Shown here in pieces: positions 1 to 8,248 of a stretch of DNA of 64,000 nt. Each line of letters begins with the position of its first letter. Positions within the stretch are counted from its first letter, which is position 1. The position numbers were made by a program, and so were the translations under genes. Under the pieces are notes generated by a model. The model made no database searches, was not told the origin of the DNA, and saw nothing but the letters and a program-made list of their open reading frames with translations. The DNA is from Streptomyces sp. SUK 48 (GTDB taxonomy: Bacteria; Actinomycetota; Actinomycetes; Streptomycetales; Streptomycetaceae), in NCBI RefSeq assembly GCF_009650765.1, contig NZ_CP045740.1, positions 4,130,001 to 4,194,000 of the forward strand, given 5' to 3'.

Positions 1-336
1 GACGCCCTCCGGCACCGGCAGCAGCTGTCCGGCCGGTACGACGACCTTCTGCGCGTAGCCGCCGCCCGCGAGCAGCGCGCACACCTCGTCGCCGACGGCC
101 CAGCCGGACACCCCGGGGCCGAGCGCGGCGATCCGGCCGGAGCACTCCAGGCCGGGGTAGGGGGAGGCGCCGGGCGGCGGGTTGTAGAAGCCCTGCCGTT
201 GCAGGATGTCGGCGCGGTTGACGGCGCCGGCCACCACCTCGACCAGCACCTCGCCCTCGCCGGCCACCGGGTCGGGGACCTCGCCCCACACCAGCGCCTC
301 GGGACCACCAGGTTCGGGAATCGTGATCGCATGCAT
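1..336 (-). CDS. NADPH:quinone oxidoreductase, N-terminal part (runs off window)
   Basis: Only the first 112 codons are inside the window; the gene continues past position 1. The start is the ATG read from 336, giving [20 protein letters not shown]. The visible part has the GroES-like fold of zinc-less MDR quinone reductases: [10 protein letters not shown], a [16 protein letters not shown] stretch and [15 protein letters not shown] are hallmarks of the QOR/PIG3 subgroup. These cytosolic enzymes reduce quinones with NADPH. It is co-directional with and 57 bp downstream of the K+ channel gene, so it may be the tail of the same transcript. Cofactor-binding domain is not visible, so the exact subgroup is uncertain. 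Confidence 0.85.
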   Translation of the reverse strand, partial: MHAITIPEPGGPEALVWGEVPDPVAGEGEVLVEVVAGAVNRADILQRQGFYNPPPGASPYPGLECSGRIAALGPGVSGWAVGDEVCALLAGGGYAQKVVVPAGQLLPVPEGV

Positions 337-393
337 GTCCGCGACGCTACTCCCCCTGACCCGCCGGTCGGCCGCGGCGCTCGCCGCCCCGCC

Positions 394-1539
394 TCAGTCC
401 CGGGGCAGGGGCCGCGGGTGCGGGGTGATCTGGGTGCCGGGGCTGGCGCGCACGATGGTGATGAGCCGGTCGGTCAGCTGGAGGGTGCCGATGGACCGGT
501 CGTCGTAACCGAGCACCCGGTGCCCGCGTACGACGCTCACCACGAGGTCGTCGATCTCGCGCGGCCCCTTGCCGGCCTCGGCGCGCACCACCGGCCGCTC
601 CACGAGGTCCAGGCCGCTGCCCTGCTGGATGAGGTCCTCTATGACCATGCCGGCGGCGGGGCTGAGGACCGACAGGCCGAGCAGCCGGCCGGCCGCGCTG
701 GCGCTGGTGATGACGGCGTCGGCACCGGACTGCCGCAGCAGCGGGGCGTTCTCCTCCTCGCGCACCGCGGCCACGATCTTCGCGCTGCGGTTGAGCTGAC
801 GGGCGGTCAGGGTGACCAGCACGGCGGTGTCGTCGCGCTGCGGGGCCACGATGATCTGCCGGGCCTTGTGCACCTCGGCCCGCCTGAGCACGTCGCTGCG
901 GGTGGCGTCGCCCATGACCCCGGCGTAGCCGTCGGCGGTCGCCGCGTCGATCACCTTGGCGCTGGGGTCGACCACGACCACCTGCTCCTTCTTCAGCCCG
1001 GTCGCGCAGACGGTCTGCACCGCCGAGCGCCCCTTCGTGCCGAAGCCGACGACGACGGTGTGCTCGCGCAAGGCGGACCTCCAGCGTTTCAGCCGCCATT
1101 CCTCCCGGGTGCGTTCGGTGAGGACCTCCAGCGTGGTGCCGACCAGGATGATCAGGAACAGCACGCGCAGGGGGGTGATGACGAAGATGTTGGTCAGCCG
1201 GGCACTGTCGCTGACCGGGGTGATGTCGCCGTATCCCGTGGTGGAGAGGGTGACGGTGGCGTAGTAGAACGAGTCGAGCAGGTCCACGGAGTCGTCGGCG
1301 CTGTCGCGGTAGCCCGCGCGGTCGGCGTAGACGACCAGCGCGGTGAGGACCAGCACCAGCAGCGCCACGATCAGCCGTTTGGCGACCTGGCGGAGCGGCC
1401 GTTCCACCACCTTCACCGGCAGCTTCACCTGGTGGGTGACCGGGCGCTCGTCCGCCGTGAGGGCGTCGTCCCGCGGGGTCCCGGTGCGGCCGGGGGTGCT
1501 GTCGGAGGTGCCGAGGGTGCCGCTGTCCGCACGTTTCAC
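394..1539 (-). CDS. Two-TM potassium channel with TrkA-N/RCK domain
   Basis: Membrane K+ channel of 381 aa. One pore unit is visible: a first TM (RLIVALLVLVLTALVVYA), a pore helix with the selectivity filter TTGYGD, and a second TM (FVITPLRVLFLIILVGTTL). The cytosolic half begins with a Rossmann NAD-binding motif (VVVGFGTKGRSAV) and continues through a TrkA-N domain and a TrkA-C-like end, as in MthK-type RCK channels. The start chosen is the GTG at 1539, which overlaps the moeA stop as GTGA; the open frame continues far upstream but antisense-like Arg/Pro-rich sequence there is not credible protein. The start codon lies inside a perfect parS sequence. Ligand or physiological role is not shown. 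Confidence 0.88.
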   Translation of the reverse strand: MKRADSGTLGTSDSTPGRTGTPRDDALTADERPVTHQVKLPVKVVERPLRQVAKRLIVALLVLVLTALVVYADRAGYRDSADDSVDLLDSFYYATVTLSTTGYGDITPVSDSARLTNIFVITPLRVLFLIILVGTTLEVLTERTREEWRLKRWRSALREHTVVVGFGTKGRSAVQTVCATGLKKEQVVVVDPSAKVIDAATADGYAGVMGDATRSDVLRRAEVHKARQIIVAPQRDDTAVLVTLTARQLNRSAKIVAAVREEENAPLLRQSGADAVITSASAAGRLLGLSVLSPAAGMVIEDLIQQGSGLDLVERPVVRAEAGKGPREIDDLVVSVVRGHRVLGYDDRSIGTLQLTDRLITIVRASPGTQITPHPRPLPRD

Positions 1540-1546
1540 GTGAAAC
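1533..1546. promoter_or_regulatory. parS centromere site (ParB binding)
   Basis: Perfect 14-bp palindrome GTTTCACGTGAAAC, identical to the Streptomyces parS consensus bound by ParB for chromosome segregation. It spans the junction of moeA (stop at 1536-1538) and the K+ channel gene (GTG at 1537-1539), so the centromere site encodes both the last codons of one gene and the first codons of the next. Streptomyces parS sites cluster near oriC, which fits the gene content of the window. Confidence 0.92.
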
Positions 1547-2936
1547 AAACCCCGATCCCCGCGGTCGTCCAGGGCAGGTCCAGCAGCTCCGTCTCCGCGC
1601 CCTGCCGGGCCCCGCCCGGGGGTACGACGGCCAGCGCGTCGGCGGCGGCGATGCCGCGCAGCATGGCCGGGCCGTTGTAGTGCAGCGGTACGGCGCGGTC
1701 GCCGCGCAGCACCACGGGGACGAGCCGGGTGTCGTACGGGTGCCCGTGCACGGTCTCCGTCAGCGGCAGCGTGTACGGCTCGGGGGCGGGGCGGGCGGCG
1801 AGGGTGCGCAGCAGCGGCTCGGCGAGCGTGATGAGGCCGGAGACGGCGGCGAGGGGGTTGCCGGGGAGGCCGACGAGGTGCTGGTCGTCCCTGGTGCGGG
1901 CCAGCAGCATGGGGTGCCCCGGGCGCACCTGCACGCCGTCGACGAGGAGTTCGGCGCCGATGCGTTCCAGGGTGGGGTGGACGTGGTCGAGGGGCCCGGC
2001 GGCCGTGCCTCCGGTGGTGACGACCAGGTCGGCCGTGGAGGCGGTGATCGCCTTGTGCAGGGCCCTGGCGTCGTCGCGGACCCGGCGCACCGCGACGACC
2101 TCGGCACCGAGCGCCCGCAGCCAGGGCGGCAGCATGGGACCGAGCGCGTCCCGGATCAGCCCCTCGTGCGGCAGCCCCTCGGTCAGCAACTCGTCCCCGA
2201 GGACGAGGACTTCGGCGCGGGGCCGGGGGACCACGGTGACGGTGTCGTATCCCGCGGCGGCGGCCAGGCCGAGGACGGCCGGGGTGATCTGGGTGCCGAC
2301 GGGCAGCAACTGGTCGCCGTTGCGGCACTCCTGGCCGCGCGGGCGGATGTCCTGGCCGTGGACGGTCTCGCGGGTGGCGTGCAGCCGGCCCTGGGCGTCC
2401 GTGCGGCCGTGCTCGGTGCGCAGCACGGCGGTGGTGTCGGCGGGGACGCGGGCGCCGGTGGCGATGCGGACCGCCTCCCCGTCGGTGAGCGGCTCGGACT
2501 GGCCGTGCCCGGCGAGCACGCCCTCCTCGCGTACGGTCCAGGGCCCGGGTCCGGCGACCGCCCAGCCGTCCATCGCGGAGGTGTCGAAGGAGGGCAGGTC
2601 GCTGAGCGCGTCGAGGGGCGCGGCGAGGACGAGGCCGAGGGCGTCGCCGAGGGGCACGGAGACGGGGGCGCGGCGGGGGGCGGCCGACGCGGTGGTGGCG
2701 GTCCGGGGCGCGCGGGTGGCCCGGGCGGCGCGGGCGGCGGTCTCGCGGGCCTGGGGCCAGGGGGTGGCGCGGTGCCGTTCCGCCGGGGCGTGGCCGTGCG
2801 GCTCGGCGGACCGCGGGTCGCGGGCCGTGCCGGTGCCGTCGTCCTTGGCGTCCCTCACGAGGGCCAGGGCCTCCTCGACATCGAGGTCGTCACTGCCCTC
2901 CACGGGTGCCCCGTCCCGGAGGCCGGGCGCGGTCAT
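1536..2936 (-). CDS. moeA: Molybdopterin molybdenumtransferase MoeA
   Basis: Inserts molybdate into adenylated molybdopterin, last step of molybdenum cofactor synthesis. 466 aa from the ATG at 2936, which overlaps the mobA stop (ATGA). MoeA landmarks: FDTSAMDGWAV in the N-terminal domain, IATGARVPADTTAV, the MPT-binding domain with VLVLGDELL, VVTTGGTAAGPLDHV and LVGLPGNPLAAV, and a C-terminal beta domain. The first ~90 residues carry an Ala/Arg/Thr-rich insertion not needed in the family. TTGGTAAG differs from the usual TTGG(V/T)S motif of active enzymes, so full activity is not guaranteed. Sits between mobA and the K+ channel gene in one run with 4-bp overlaps. Confidence 0.9.
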   Translation of the reverse strand: MTAPGLRDGAPVEGSDDLDVEEALALVRDAKDDGTGTARDPRSAEPHGHAPAERHRATPWPQARETAARAARATRAPRTATTASAAPRRAPVSVPLGDALGLVLAAPLDALSDLPSFDTSAMDGWAVAGPGPWTVREEGVLAGHGQSEPLTDGEAVRIATGARVPADTTAVLRTEHGRTDAQGRLHATRETVHGQDIRPRGQECRNGDQLLPVGTQITPAVLGLAAAAGYDTVTVVPRPRAEVLVLGDELLTEGLPHEGLIRDALGPMLPPWLRALGAEVVAVRRVRDDARALHKAITASTADLVVTTGGTAAGPLDHVHPTLERIGAELLVDGVQVRPGHPMLLARTRDDQHLVGLPGNPLAAVSGLITLAEPLLRTLAARPAPEPYTLPLTETVHGHPYDTRLVPVVLRGDRAVPLHYNGPAMLRGIAAADALAVVPPGGARQGAETELLDLPWTTAGIGVCFT

Positions 2937-3859
2937 CCGGCGTCCGGGGCGCTCGGGCCCCCGCTTTCCCCGGCCCGCGCCGCCTCTTCCTCCCAGCGCA
3001 GGGCCAGCGCGGCGGCCTTGCGGGCGGCCTCGGCGACGGCCTCGGGGCCGCCCTCGCCCCGGGCCGCGGCGTAGCCGACGAGGAAGGTGGTCAGCGGGGC
3101 GGCGGGCCGGGCGACCCCGTGCGCGGCGTCCCGGGCCAGGTCGAGCAGGACGTTCGTGTCGACGTCCAGGTCGATGCCCAGCTCGTCCTTGACTGCGGAG
3201 ATCCATTCATCCAACACGTGCCCATGCTCCCTGATGCGTGCCCTGGCGTTGACGATGTCGTCCCAGGTGTCGCAGTCGAAGGAGGCGTGCGGGTCCGGGA
3301 CGCGGGTGAGGCGGAGGGCGCCGGTGAGGCGGCGCAGCGGCAGCCCGGTGAGGCCGTCGTGCGCGGCGGCCAGGGCAGCCAGTTCGCGGCGCAGCGCGGC
3401 GGTGCGGTACGCGGCGACGAGGGGCTGATCGCGGCCGTCCGCGTCGGTGAGCAGCGCGCCGTCGGCGCCGCTCTCGCCCAAGGCGGTCAGCAGCCGCCGC
3501 AGCGTGTCCGCACGCAGGAAGGGCAGGTCGGCGGAGAGGACGACGGCGTGTTCGGCCGTGGTGTGCCGCAGCCCGGCCGCCAGCGCGGCGACCGGTCCCG
3601 CGCCGGGCGGCTCCTCGCGCGCCCAGCGCACCGGGCGGGCGGTGCTCCGGGGCGCGGCCACGACGACGGTCGTACGGGCGGCCGCGCAGGCCGTGAGCAC
3701 CCGGTCCAGCAGCGCCCGGCCGCCGACCCGGACGCCGGGCTTGTCGGCGCCGCCGAGCCGCCGTGCGGCACCTCCGGCCAGCACGACGGCGTCGTACGGC
3801 CCCGGCGCCGCGTCGGCCGCGCGGGCGGCCGCCGGCCCGGCGGTGGCGTTGTCGGTCAC
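2933..3859 (-). CDS. MobA-type nucleotidyltransferase fused to DUF6457
   Basis: 308 aa from a GTG at 3859. Residues about 1-190 are an NTP-transferase (MobA/MobA-like) fold: VVLAGGAARRLGGADKP is the nucleotide-binding signature, followed by PGAGPVAALAAGL and SADLPFL, as in enzymes that attach GMP to molybdopterin. From about residue 220 (HVLDEWISAVKDELGIDLD) to the end is the small helical DUF6457 domain, often a separate protein in actinobacteria. Overlap of its stop with moeA supports a molybdenum cofactor role. The weak D-rich metal motif is NDTWDD-like (FDCDTWDD). An upstream in-frame extension (17 codons) is possible but GTG fits better. Confidence 0.87.
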   Translation of the reverse strand: MTDNATAGPAAARAADAAPGPYDAVVLAGGAARRLGGADKPGVRVGGRALLDRVLTACAAARTTVVVAAPRSTARPVRWAREEPPGAGPVAALAAGLRHTTAEHAVVLSADLPFLRADTLRRLLTALGESGADGALLTDADGRDQPLVAAYRTAALRRELAALAAAHDGLTGLPLRRLTGALRLTRVPDPHASFDCDTWDDIVNARARIREHGHVLDEWISAVKDELGIDLDVDTNVLLDLARDAAHGVARPAAPLTTFLVGYAAARGEGGPEAVAEAARKAAALALRWEEEAARAGESGGPSAPDAG

Positions 3860-3919
3860 TCCCCGAGTATGCGGGCCGGGCCGGTCACAGGGAACCGAGG
3901 CCGGCGGCAACCCGGGGGG

Positions 3920-5341
3920 TCACAGGGTGCGCAGCAGCACCGCCGGCTGTTCCACGCAGTCCGCCACGTACCTCAGGAAGCCGCCCGCCGTGCCGCCGTC
4001 GCAGACCCGGTGGTCGAAGGTGAGCGAGAGCTGGACGACCTGGCGTACGGCCAGTTCGCCCTCGTGCACCCACGGCTTGGGGACGATCCGGCCGACGCCG
4101 AGCATGGCCGCCTCGGGGTGGTTGACGATCGGCGTGGAGCCGTCGACGCCGAAGACGCCGTAGTTGTTCAGCGTGAAGGTGCCGCCGGTGAGTTCCCCCG
4201 GGGTCAGCGTCCCGGCGCGGGCCGCCTCGGTGAGCCGGGCGAACTCGGCGGTCAGCGACTCCGCGGCGCGGGTGTGGGCGTCCCGGACGACCGGCACGAC
4301 CAGACCGCGCTCGGTCTGTGCCGCGAACCCGAGGTGCACGTACGGGTGCTGGACGATCTCGCGGGCCTCGGTGTCCACCGAGGAGTTCAGCTCCGGGAAC
4401 CGGGCGAGGGCCGCGGTGCAGATGCGGGCGAGCAGCGCGACGAGGGAGATCTTCGCACCGGACGCCGCGTTCATCGCGGTGCGGGCGCGCATCAGTTCCG
4501 TCGCGTCGGCGTCCACCCAGCAGGTGGCGTCCGGGATCTCCCGGCGGCTGCGGGACAGCTTGTCGGCGACGGCACCGCGGATGCCCTTGAGCGGAACACG
4601 CACCTCGCCCGAGGCCGAGGCCGAGGCAGCGGCCCGGACGAACGCGGCCGGGACAGGAACCTCGGCCGTACGACCGCTCTCCCGGTCCGCTCCGGTGCGC
4701 AGGGCGCGCTCCACGTCGGCGCGCAGGATCAGCCCCTCCGGTCCGGAGCCCGCCAGCCTCCGCAGGTCCAGTCCGCCCTCGCGGGCGAGTCTGCGCACCA
4801 GCGGGGAGATCACGGGCACCGGCCCGTCGGACAGCAGCGCGGTGGCGGGCAGACTCGAAGCCGGCGCGGCGGCCGTGCCGTTCACACCGGAACCAGCGGC
4901 GGCCTGGGCGCCGTCCACACCGGAACCCGCGGCCTGGGCGCCGTCCACCGCGAAACTCCCGCCCGTGGCACCGTTTCCGCCCGCGCCGCCGCCGGTCAGG
5001 GCCACCGGCCGCACCCGCCGGCGTCGGCCCGGCGCCTCGGACGTGCCGTAACCGACCAGGACATTGCCCGAACCGGCCGTGGACTCCGCGTCCGGTTCGC
5101 CGACGGCGACCGTCAGGAGCGGGGCGCCGACCGGGAGTTCGGTGCCCTCGTCGCCGTAGCGGGCGGTGACCACGCCGCCGTAGGGGCAGGGGACCTCCAC
5201 CGACGCCTTGGCCGTCTCGACCTCGACCACCGGCTGATCGACGGCGACCACGTCACCGACCTGGACCAGCCAGCGCACGATCTCCGCCTCGGTCAGCCCC
5301 TCGCCGAGGTCGGGCAGCTTGAACTCCAGTACCTGTGCCAT
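3920..5341 (-). CDS. bkdC: Branched-chain 2-oxoacid dehydrogenase E2 (dihydrolipoyl acyltransferase)
   Basis: 473 aa. N-terminal lipoyl domain with lipoylated lysine in ETAKASVE (K45), then a long Ala/Gly linker with near-repeats (GVDGAQAAGSG / GVNGTAAA), a peripheral-subunit-binding domain (VISPLVRRLAREGGLDLRRL, about residues 175-210) and the catalytic acyltransferase domain ending with FDHRVCDGGTAGGF, which holds the HxxxDG active site. Transfers isobutyryl/2-methylbutyryl/isovaleryl groups to CoA, supplying precursors for branched fatty acids and polyketides. Start ATG at 5341 overlaps the E1-beta stop by one base. Last gene of bkdABC; 60 bp separate it from mobA. Confidence 0.92.
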   Translation of the reverse strand: MAQVLEFKLPDLGEGLTEAEIVRWLVQVGDVVAVDQPVVEVETAKASVEVPCPYGGVVTARYGDEGTELPVGAPLLTVAVGEPDAESTAGSGNVLVGYGTSEAPGRRRRVRPVALTGGGAGGNGATGGSFAVDGAQAAGSGVDGAQAAAGSGVNGTAAAPASSLPATALLSDGPVPVISPLVRRLAREGGLDLRRLAGSGPEGLILRADVERALRTGADRESGRTAEVPVPAAFVRAAASASASGEVRVPLKGIRGAVADKLSRSRREIPDATCWVDADATELMRARTAMNAASGAKISLVALLARICTAALARFPELNSSVDTEAREIVQHPYVHLGFAAQTERGLVVPVVRDAHTRAAESLTAEFARLTEAARAGTLTPGELTGGTFTLNNYGVFGVDGSTPIVNHPEAAMLGVGRIVPKPWVHEGELAVRQVVQLSLTFDHRVCDGGTAGGFLRYVADCVEQPAVLLRTL

Positions 5342-6345
5342 CAGCCCTCGGCCTCCCACTGGAGCCGGGCCACGGCGTCCAGGACGCGGTCCACACCGGG
5401 CAGATGGTGCCGCTCCAGCATGGGCGGCGGGTAGGGGAGGTCGAACCCGGCGACGCGCAGCACAGGGGCCTCCAGGTGGTGGAAGCAGCGCTCGGTGACG
5501 CGGGCCGCGATCTCGCCGCCCGGCCCGCCGAACCCGGTGGACTCGTGCACCACGACCGCGCGTCCGGTGCGCCGCACGGAGGCGCAGACCGTCGCGTCGT
5601 CGAACGGCACCAGGGAGCGCAGGTCGACGACCTCCAGGTCCCAGCCCTCGGCCCGCGCGGCCTCGGCGGCCTCCATGCAGACGGGCACGGAGGGGCCGTA
5701 GGTGATCAGCGTGGCGCTGCGGCCGGTGCGCCGGACCACCGCGCGCCCGATCGGCTCGACCTCGGCCGGCTCCTCGGGGTTCCAGGTGTCCTTGGACCAG
5801 TAGAGCCGCTTGGGCTCCAGGAAGACGACCGGGTCGTCGGAGGCGATGGCGCGGCGCAGCAGTCCGTAGGCGTCGGCGACGGTCGCGGGCGTGACCACGT
5901 GCAGGCCGGGGGTGGCCATGTAGTACGCCTCGGAGGAGTCGCTGTGGTGCTCGACGCCGCCGATGCCGCCGCCGTAGGGGATGCGGACGGTGATCGGCAG
6001 GGGCATCCGGCCGCGGGTGCGGTTGCGCATCCGGGAGACATGGCTGACCAGTTGCTCGAACGCGGGGTAGGCGAAGGCGTCGAACTGCATCTCCACCACC
6101 GGGCGCAGGCCGTACATGGCCATGCCGACGGCGGCGCCGAGGATGCCGGCCTCCGCGAGCGGGGTGTCGGTGCAGCGGTCCTCGCCGAACTCCTTGGCGA
6201 GTCCGTCGGTGACACGGAAGACACCGCCGAGGGTGCCGACGTCCTCACCGAGCACGTGCACGGTGGGGTCGGCGGCCATCGCGTCGCGCATCGCGCGGGT
6301 GAGGGCCTGGGCCATGGTGGCGGGCTTGACGGCCACGGTGGTCAT
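5341..6345 (-). CDS. bkdB: Branched-chain 2-oxoacid dehydrogenase E1 beta
   Basis: 334 aa, normal size for the family. Transketolase pyrimidine-binding fold: VLGEDVGTLGGVFRVTDGL, DTPLAEAGILGAAVGMAMYG, RIPYGGGIGGVEHHSDSSEA and FLEPKRLYW are typical of E1-beta of pyruvate/branched-chain complexes. Pairs with E1-alpha to decarboxylate 2-oxoacids from Val, Leu and Ile with TPP. ATG at 6345 overlaps the bkdA stop (ATGA). Cytosolic complex member; middle gene of the three-gene unit. Confidence 0.93.
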   Translation of the reverse strand: MTTVAVKPATMAQALTRAMRDAMAADPTVHVLGEDVGTLGGVFRVTDGLAKEFGEDRCTDTPLAEAGILGAAVGMAMYGLRPVVEMQFDAFAYPAFEQLVSHVSRMRNRTRGRMPLPITVRIPYGGGIGGVEHHSDSSEAYYMATPGLHVVTPATVADAYGLLRRAIASDDPVVFLEPKRLYWSKDTWNPEEPAEVEPIGRAVVRRTGRSATLITYGPSVPVCMEAAEAARAEGWDLEVVDLRSLVPFDDATVCASVRRTGRAVVVHESTGFGGPGGEIAARVTERCFHHLEAPVLRVAGFDLPYPPPMLERHHLPGVDRVLDAVARLQWEAEG

Positions 6346-7496
6346 CGGCGGTCGCCTTCCTGCTGGTCGGGGCCGTCCTGCTCGGCCGCCAGCTCGGCCC
6401 GCAGCAGGTCCCGCTGTTCGCGCAGTTGGGAGGTGGTCTCGGCGTAGACGTGGTCGAAGAGGTCCATCGGGTCGAGCCCGGGGTCCTGGTTCATGCGTTC
6501 CCGCAGATCGGCGGCCATCGCCTCGGCGTCCTCCCGTACGGCCTCCAGGCCGGCCGCGTCGATCAGGCCGCGCTCGGTCAGCTCGGTCTCCAGCAGGCGC
6601 ACCGGGTCGTGCGCGCGCCATGCCTCGACCTCGGCGTCGCCCCGGTAGCGGGTGGCGTCGTCGGCGTTGGTGTGAGCCTCGATGCGGTAGGTGACCGCCT
6701 CGATCAGCGTCGGTCCGCCGCCCGCGCGGGCGTGCCGTACGGCGTCGGTGAGCACCTCGTGCACCGCGGCCGCGTCATTGCCGTCGACCAGGCGGCCCGG
6801 CATGCCGTAGCCGACGGCCTTGTGGGCCAGGGAGGGCGCGGCGGTCTGCTTGGCCAGCGGGACGGAGATGGCGAAGCCGTTGTTCTGCACCAGGAAGACG
6901 ACGGGTGCCTGCCAGACGGCGGCGAAGTTCAGTGCCTCGTGGAAGTCGCCCTCGCTGGTGCCGCCGTCGCCGACCATGGCGAGCGCGACCACGTCGTCGC
7001 CCTTGAGGCGGGCGGCGTGGGCGAGGCCGACGGCGTGCGGCAGCTGGGTGGCCAGCGGGGTGGAGAGGGGGGCGACCCGGTGCGCGTACGGGTCGTAGCC
7101 GGTGTGCCAGTCGCCGCGCAGCAGGGTGAGGGCCTCGACCGGGTCCACCCCGCGGGCGACGACGGCCAGGGTGTCGCGGTAGCTCGGGAAGAGCCAGTCG
7201 CGCTCTTCGAGGGCCAGGGCGGCGGCGACCTCGCATGCCTCCTGACCGGTGCTGGAGGGGTAGACGGCGAGGCGGCCCTGCTTGGTGAGCGCGGTGGCCT
7301 GCGTGTTGTAGCGGCGGCCGCGCACCAGCTGGGCGTGGAGCCTGCGGAGCAGACCGGGATCGGCCTGGGCGGCCGCCTCGGTGCCGAGGACGCGGTACGG
7401 CTCGGCGTCGGGCAGCAGCGGCGCGGGGTCCATACGGGGCTGCCAGGCGGGCGGCGGCGATGGCCGGTACGCACCCCGCTGCTCCAGAACCGTCAT
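6342..7496 (-). CDS. bkdA: Branched-chain 2-oxoacid dehydrogenase E1 alpha
   Basis: 384 aa. Dehydrogenase E1 domain with the TPP motif GDGGTSEGDFHEALNFAA...NN (GDG to NN), plus YPSSTGQEACEVAAALALE and FPSYRDTLAVVARG near the N terminus. Binds TPP with BkdB and carries the phosphorylation-loop-like HTNADDATRYR segment. First gene of bkdABC, transcribed away from an Lrp-type regulator. The ATG at 7496 follows GGAGGTGCC, a strong ribosome site. A weak TetR-type palindrome and an 11-bp inverted repeat lie in the shared upstream region. Confidence 0.93.
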   Translation of the reverse strand: MTVLEQRGAYRPSPPPAWQPRMDPAPLLPDAEPYRVLGTEAAAQADPGLLRRLHAQLVRGRRYNTQATALTKQGRLAVYPSSTGQEACEVAAALALEERDWLFPSYRDTLAVVARGVDPVEALTLLRGDWHTGYDPYAHRVAPLSTPLATQLPHAVGLAHAARLKGDDVVALAMVGDGGTSEGDFHEALNFAAVWQAPVVFLVQNNGFAISVPLAKQTAAPSLAHKAVGYGMPGRLVDGNDAAAVHEVLTDAVRHARAGGGPTLIEAVTYRIEAHTNADDATRYRGDAEVEAWRAHDPVRLLETELTERGLIDAAGLEAVREDAEAMAADLRERMNQDPGLDPMDLFDHVYAETTSQLREQRDLLRAELAAEQDGPDQQEGDRR

Positions 7497-7552
7497 GACG
7501 GCACCTCCTCGTGGGAGCGGCTACGGGAGACGGGTCGGCTGTGACCCGCCTC

Positions 7553-7572
7553 ACCTACCGATTGTTCGGTCG
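7553..7572. promoter_or_regulatory. Putative TetR-type operator, weak copy, upstream of bkdA
   Basis: ACCTACCGATTGTTCGGTCG matches the palindrome in front of paaN (10403-10420) at 16 of 18 aligned positions, though its own dyad symmetry is lower (6 of 9 pairs). It lies 57 bp upstream of the bkdA start. Same core occurs before paaA. Inference: the TetR protein at 8249-8839 may also touch the bkd promoter. Confidence 0.4.
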
Positions 7573-7599
7573 CCGGCACATTTTGGCTACAGGCACCTC

Positions 7600-7631
7600 C
7601 AGGCTGTGGACAAACGGTTCTCCACAGCCTG
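7600..7631. promoter_or_regulatory. Perfect 11-bp inverted repeat in bkd/Lrp intergenic region
   Basis: CAGGCTGTGGA and TCCACAGCCTG are exact reverse complements separated by 10 bp, placed 41 bp upstream of the Lrp gene. The left arm contains a DnaA-box-like TGTGGACAA (7605-7613). It may be the operator for the Lrp-type regulator or a 5' hairpin; the sequence alone does not decide. Confidence 0.5.
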
Positions 7632-7671
7632 CAATGAACGCAGGACGTCCACGGCGATGAAGCGGGGGGAC

Positions 7672-8169
7672 ATGGCACCTGAACAAATGGCCGAGCCGGC
7701 GCAGGAGGCGCTGCCACCGCCGGCGCGGCCACTGGACGCCATCGATCAGGACATCCTGCGCATCCTCCAGGCCGACGGCCGCGCCTCGATACGGTCGGTC
7801 GCCGAACGCGTCCACGTCTCGCGGGCCAACGCCTACGCGCGCATCAACCGGCTGGTCGAGGACGGGGTGATCCGGGGCTTCGGCGCCCGCGTGGACCACG
7901 AGCGGGCCGGGCACAGCACCTCGGCGTACATCACGCTGAAGATCGTCCAGAACACCTGGCGCACGGTCCGCGAGCAGCTGCGCCAGCTGCCCGGCGCCTC
8001 GCACATCGCGCTGGTGGGCGGCGACTTCGACGTCCTGCTGCTGGTGCACACGCCCGACAACCGGGCGCTGCGGGAGCTGGTGCTCACCCGGCTCCAGGCG
8101 ATCCCGGAGGTGCTGAGCACCCGCACGCTGCTGGTGTTCGAGGAGGAGGACCTGGAACCGGACGCCTAG
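7672..8169 (+). CDS. Lrp/AsnC-family regulator (BkdR-like)
   Basis: 165 aa from ATG at 7672 (preceded by AGCGGGGGGAC); an in-frame ATG at 7657 would add five residues but has a weaker ribosome site. N-terminal AsnC-type winged helix: LDAIDQDILRILQADGRAS then SIRSVAERVHVSRANAYARI as the helix-turn-helix. C-terminal RAM/ligand-binding alpha-beta domain ends with LLVFEEEDLEPDA. Divergent from bkdABC, the position of BkdR, which in Streptomyces controls branched-chain 2-oxoacid dehydrogenase genes. Likely binds the 175-bp shared promoter, perhaps the inverted repeat at 7600-7631. Amino-acid effector is not shown by sequence. Confidence 0.88.
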   Translation: MAPEQMAEPAQEALPPPARPLDAIDQDILRILQADGRASIRSVAERVHVSRANAYARINRLVEDGVIRGFGARVDHERAGHSTSAYITLKIVQNTWRTVREQLRQLPGASHIALVGGDFDVLLLVHTPDNRALRELVLTRLQAIPEVLSTRTLLVFEEEDLEPDA

Positions 8170-8191
8170 GCCGTTCCGGATTGGACGCCTA

Positions 8192-8230
8192 GGCCGCCTG
8201 TTCCGGATTTTCTGAACAGGCGGCCGTTTT
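8192..8230 (+). terminator. Rho-independent terminator after Lrp gene
   Basis: Perfect 12-bp stem GGCCGCCTGTTC / GAACAGGCGGCC (8192-8203, 8214-8225) followed by GTTTT. Lies between the convergent Lrp and TetR genes. The sequence just before it (8161-8182) is a partial duplicate of the stop-codon region. Confidence 0.88.
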
Positions 8231-8248
8231 CGTCAGATCACCGGAACG

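Noticed and set aside
2906..5434. Plus-strand open frame opposite mobA and bkdC
   Set aside because: No ribosome site or domain; the minus-strand genes have full catalytic motifs and 4-bp overlaps.
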